Source: Buxus sempervirens
Taxonomy: Eukaryota > Streptophyta > Magnoliopsida > Buxales > Buxaceae
Length of the DNA: 64,000 nt
Direction: 5' to 3'
Assembly: GCA_947561395.2 (NCBI GenBank)
Contig: OX387187.1
Span: 5,834,976-5,898,975, forward strand
In this document: positions 62,922-64,000 of the stretch, one piece after another
Layout: the number at the start of each line of letters is the position of its first letter
How positions within the stretch are numbered: the first letter of the stretch is position 1
The notes under the pieces: generated by a model
The model's database searches: none
Seen by the model: only the letters and a program-made list of their open reading frames with translations
What the model was told of the DNA's origin: nothing
Translations under genes and position numbers: made by a program

Positions 62922-63376
62922 GAGAGAATTAATTTTTAGTGGTGCTTTATCAAAATATTTAAGATTTAGTTGGCAAAGTTTTAAGTTTTAACTTTTAATA
63001 CACCTTTATCAAACTAATTAATTTTTAGTATCATTTCACTATTACAAATCAACTATTCCAAGAATGCCCTTACATCACAGTCACTTATTTAAGGTACAAG
63101 TCATTTTATTGACTTGTACAAGTTAATTTATTGACTTGTACAAGTCATTTTATTGCTTGTACAAGTCTAAAATGGCTTGTACAAGTCAATTTATTGCTTG
63201 TACAAGTCCCGGAAGTAAGTTGTATAAGGGTATTTTTGGAAGAATTTATTTGAAATAGTGAAACAGCACTAAAAATTAATTATTTTGATAAAGGTGCATT
63301 AAAGGTTAAAACTCAAAACTTTACCAACTAAATATTAAATACTTTGATAAAGCACCACTAAAAATTAATTTTCCCA
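62922..63376. mobile_element. Mutator-like MITE (455 bp) with 9-bp target duplication
   Basis: The 9 bases AACTAGTAA flank the element exactly (62913-62921 and 63377-63385). The ends are inverted repeats of more than 100 bp: the left begins GAGAGAATTAATTTTTAGTG, and the right, read inverted, begins GGGAAAATTAATTTTTAGTG; both continue GTGCTTTATCAAA. The middle carries several palindromic GACTTGTACAAGTC units (63100-63210). A 9-bp duplication with long terminal repeats fits Mutator-like elements. It is non-coding. Confidence 0.8.
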
Positions 63377-63385
63377 ACTAGTAAC

Positions 63386-64000
63386 GGAAGAAGTGGATTC
63401 CCTTAAGAGTCCTGCAAACCTGCACGCAGCAAGGGTACTCTTGGTCCACTTAACTTATGAGAAATTTTACAAACTTCTTCAAATTTGATAGAATTTTTTT
63501 AATATTAATATACCAACCACTACAAGATTTTTGTGAGGCAGATAGTAACTTAATACAACCCAGACCAAACCACAACGACCAGCCTAAACCAAACTAACTT
63601 AACACAACCCAACCCAACCCAACCCAAGAGCTTAGAATTAGGGGAACAAACTCATCAACTGTTGCTTAACTGAGATGCTGCTACGTTCAAAATCTCACCC
63701 CTAGCATTTTGTAATAAGAAAAGTCACTTTCCCATTTGTTTAACTTGAAAAAACAGTAACCAGAGGATGCTTCAATGCCAACATCTCACTCAAAGAGTAT
63801 TGTTTGCTATAGGAGGAAGCAACAGAAAACTTCAATCACTTAGGGGTTTGATTTGGTTTAGTTTAATTTGATTGAGGATGCCATCAACCTAAAACCAAAC
63901 TAGGGTTTTGTGACTATCAAACCTTCAACATGAAAACCAAACCAAATCCGAACATATGTATGCATATAGTTCGGTTCAGTTCAGTTGAGTTTAGTGAAAC
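63386..64000. other. Intergenic DNA, no gene recognised
   Basis: AT-rich sequence with a short AACCC run (four units) near 63604-63626, and no gene. Confidence 0.5.

Noticed and set aside
63604-63626. AACCC run as telomere-like repeat
   Set aside because: Only about four units and not the usual plant CCCTAAA unit.

Overview
The window is nuclear DNA of a flowering plant. It is AT-rich, gene-poor and full of transposons, and its exons carry plant GT-AG introns and plant-only families (PsbW, MYB-CC/GARP, TAF15b, En/Spm transposases). I could not fix the species from sequence alone.

Main reading: positions 1249-55581 appear to be one CACTA (En/Spm) DNA transposon of about 54.3 kb. It starts CACTACAAAA and ends TTTTGTAGTG, and is bordered on both sides by the 3-bp duplication AGC (1246-1248 and 55582-55584). 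Both ends carry the same GCCGGCGG-type hairpin repeats just inside the termini. The flanks, 1-1248 and 55585-56735, look like the two halves of one old Ty3/gypsy-type LTR that the CACTA element split. A CACTA element is normally about 5-20 kb, so this one is exceptional.

Inside the element, left to right: a leader with tandem duplications (1385-1800); a long stretch holding LINE debris, an AT-rich palindrome, a coiled-coil gene fragment on the minus strand (8634-9575) and the last exon of PsbW (10148-10300); a Helitron 3' end (to 14676) that abuts exactly a 2.35-kb direct repeat (14677-17025 and 19718-22073, almost identical). Each repeat copy contains nested foldbacks, a SINE and the first exon of the transposase. 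Then come the two transposon genes on the plus strand: TNP2/TnpD transposase (21989-25687, one G-run frameshift) and TnpA-like DNA-binding protein (27024-28713, open throughout).

After that lie two cargo islands. Island 1 (about 28.7-38.4 kb) holds a nearly complete TAF15b gene with a Kelch-gene (KLHDC4-like) fragment and a hAT-like MITE in its last intron. Island 2 (41.3-54.3 kb) holds two diverged MYB-CC gene copies, an L1 LINE fragment, the 3' part of an RRM protein of the ARP1 kind, three exons of chaperonin CCT6 and more LINE debris. Each island is bracketed by direct copies of CACTA internal sequence (26628-26852 with 38388-38612; 40633-41262 with 54318-54910), which suggests how the cargo was taken up. 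The frames of TAF15b, CCT6 and PsbW are open, whereas MYB-CC, ARP1-like and the coiled-coil gene are broken, so the captures probably happened at different times.

Right of the element: the rest of the split LTR, a solo LTR with a 5-bp duplication (56884-59175), quiet intergenic DNA, and a Mutator-like MITE with an exact 9-bp duplication (62922-63376). No rRNA, tRNA gene or CRISPR array was seen. All calls are from reading by eye; no database search or alignment program was run.
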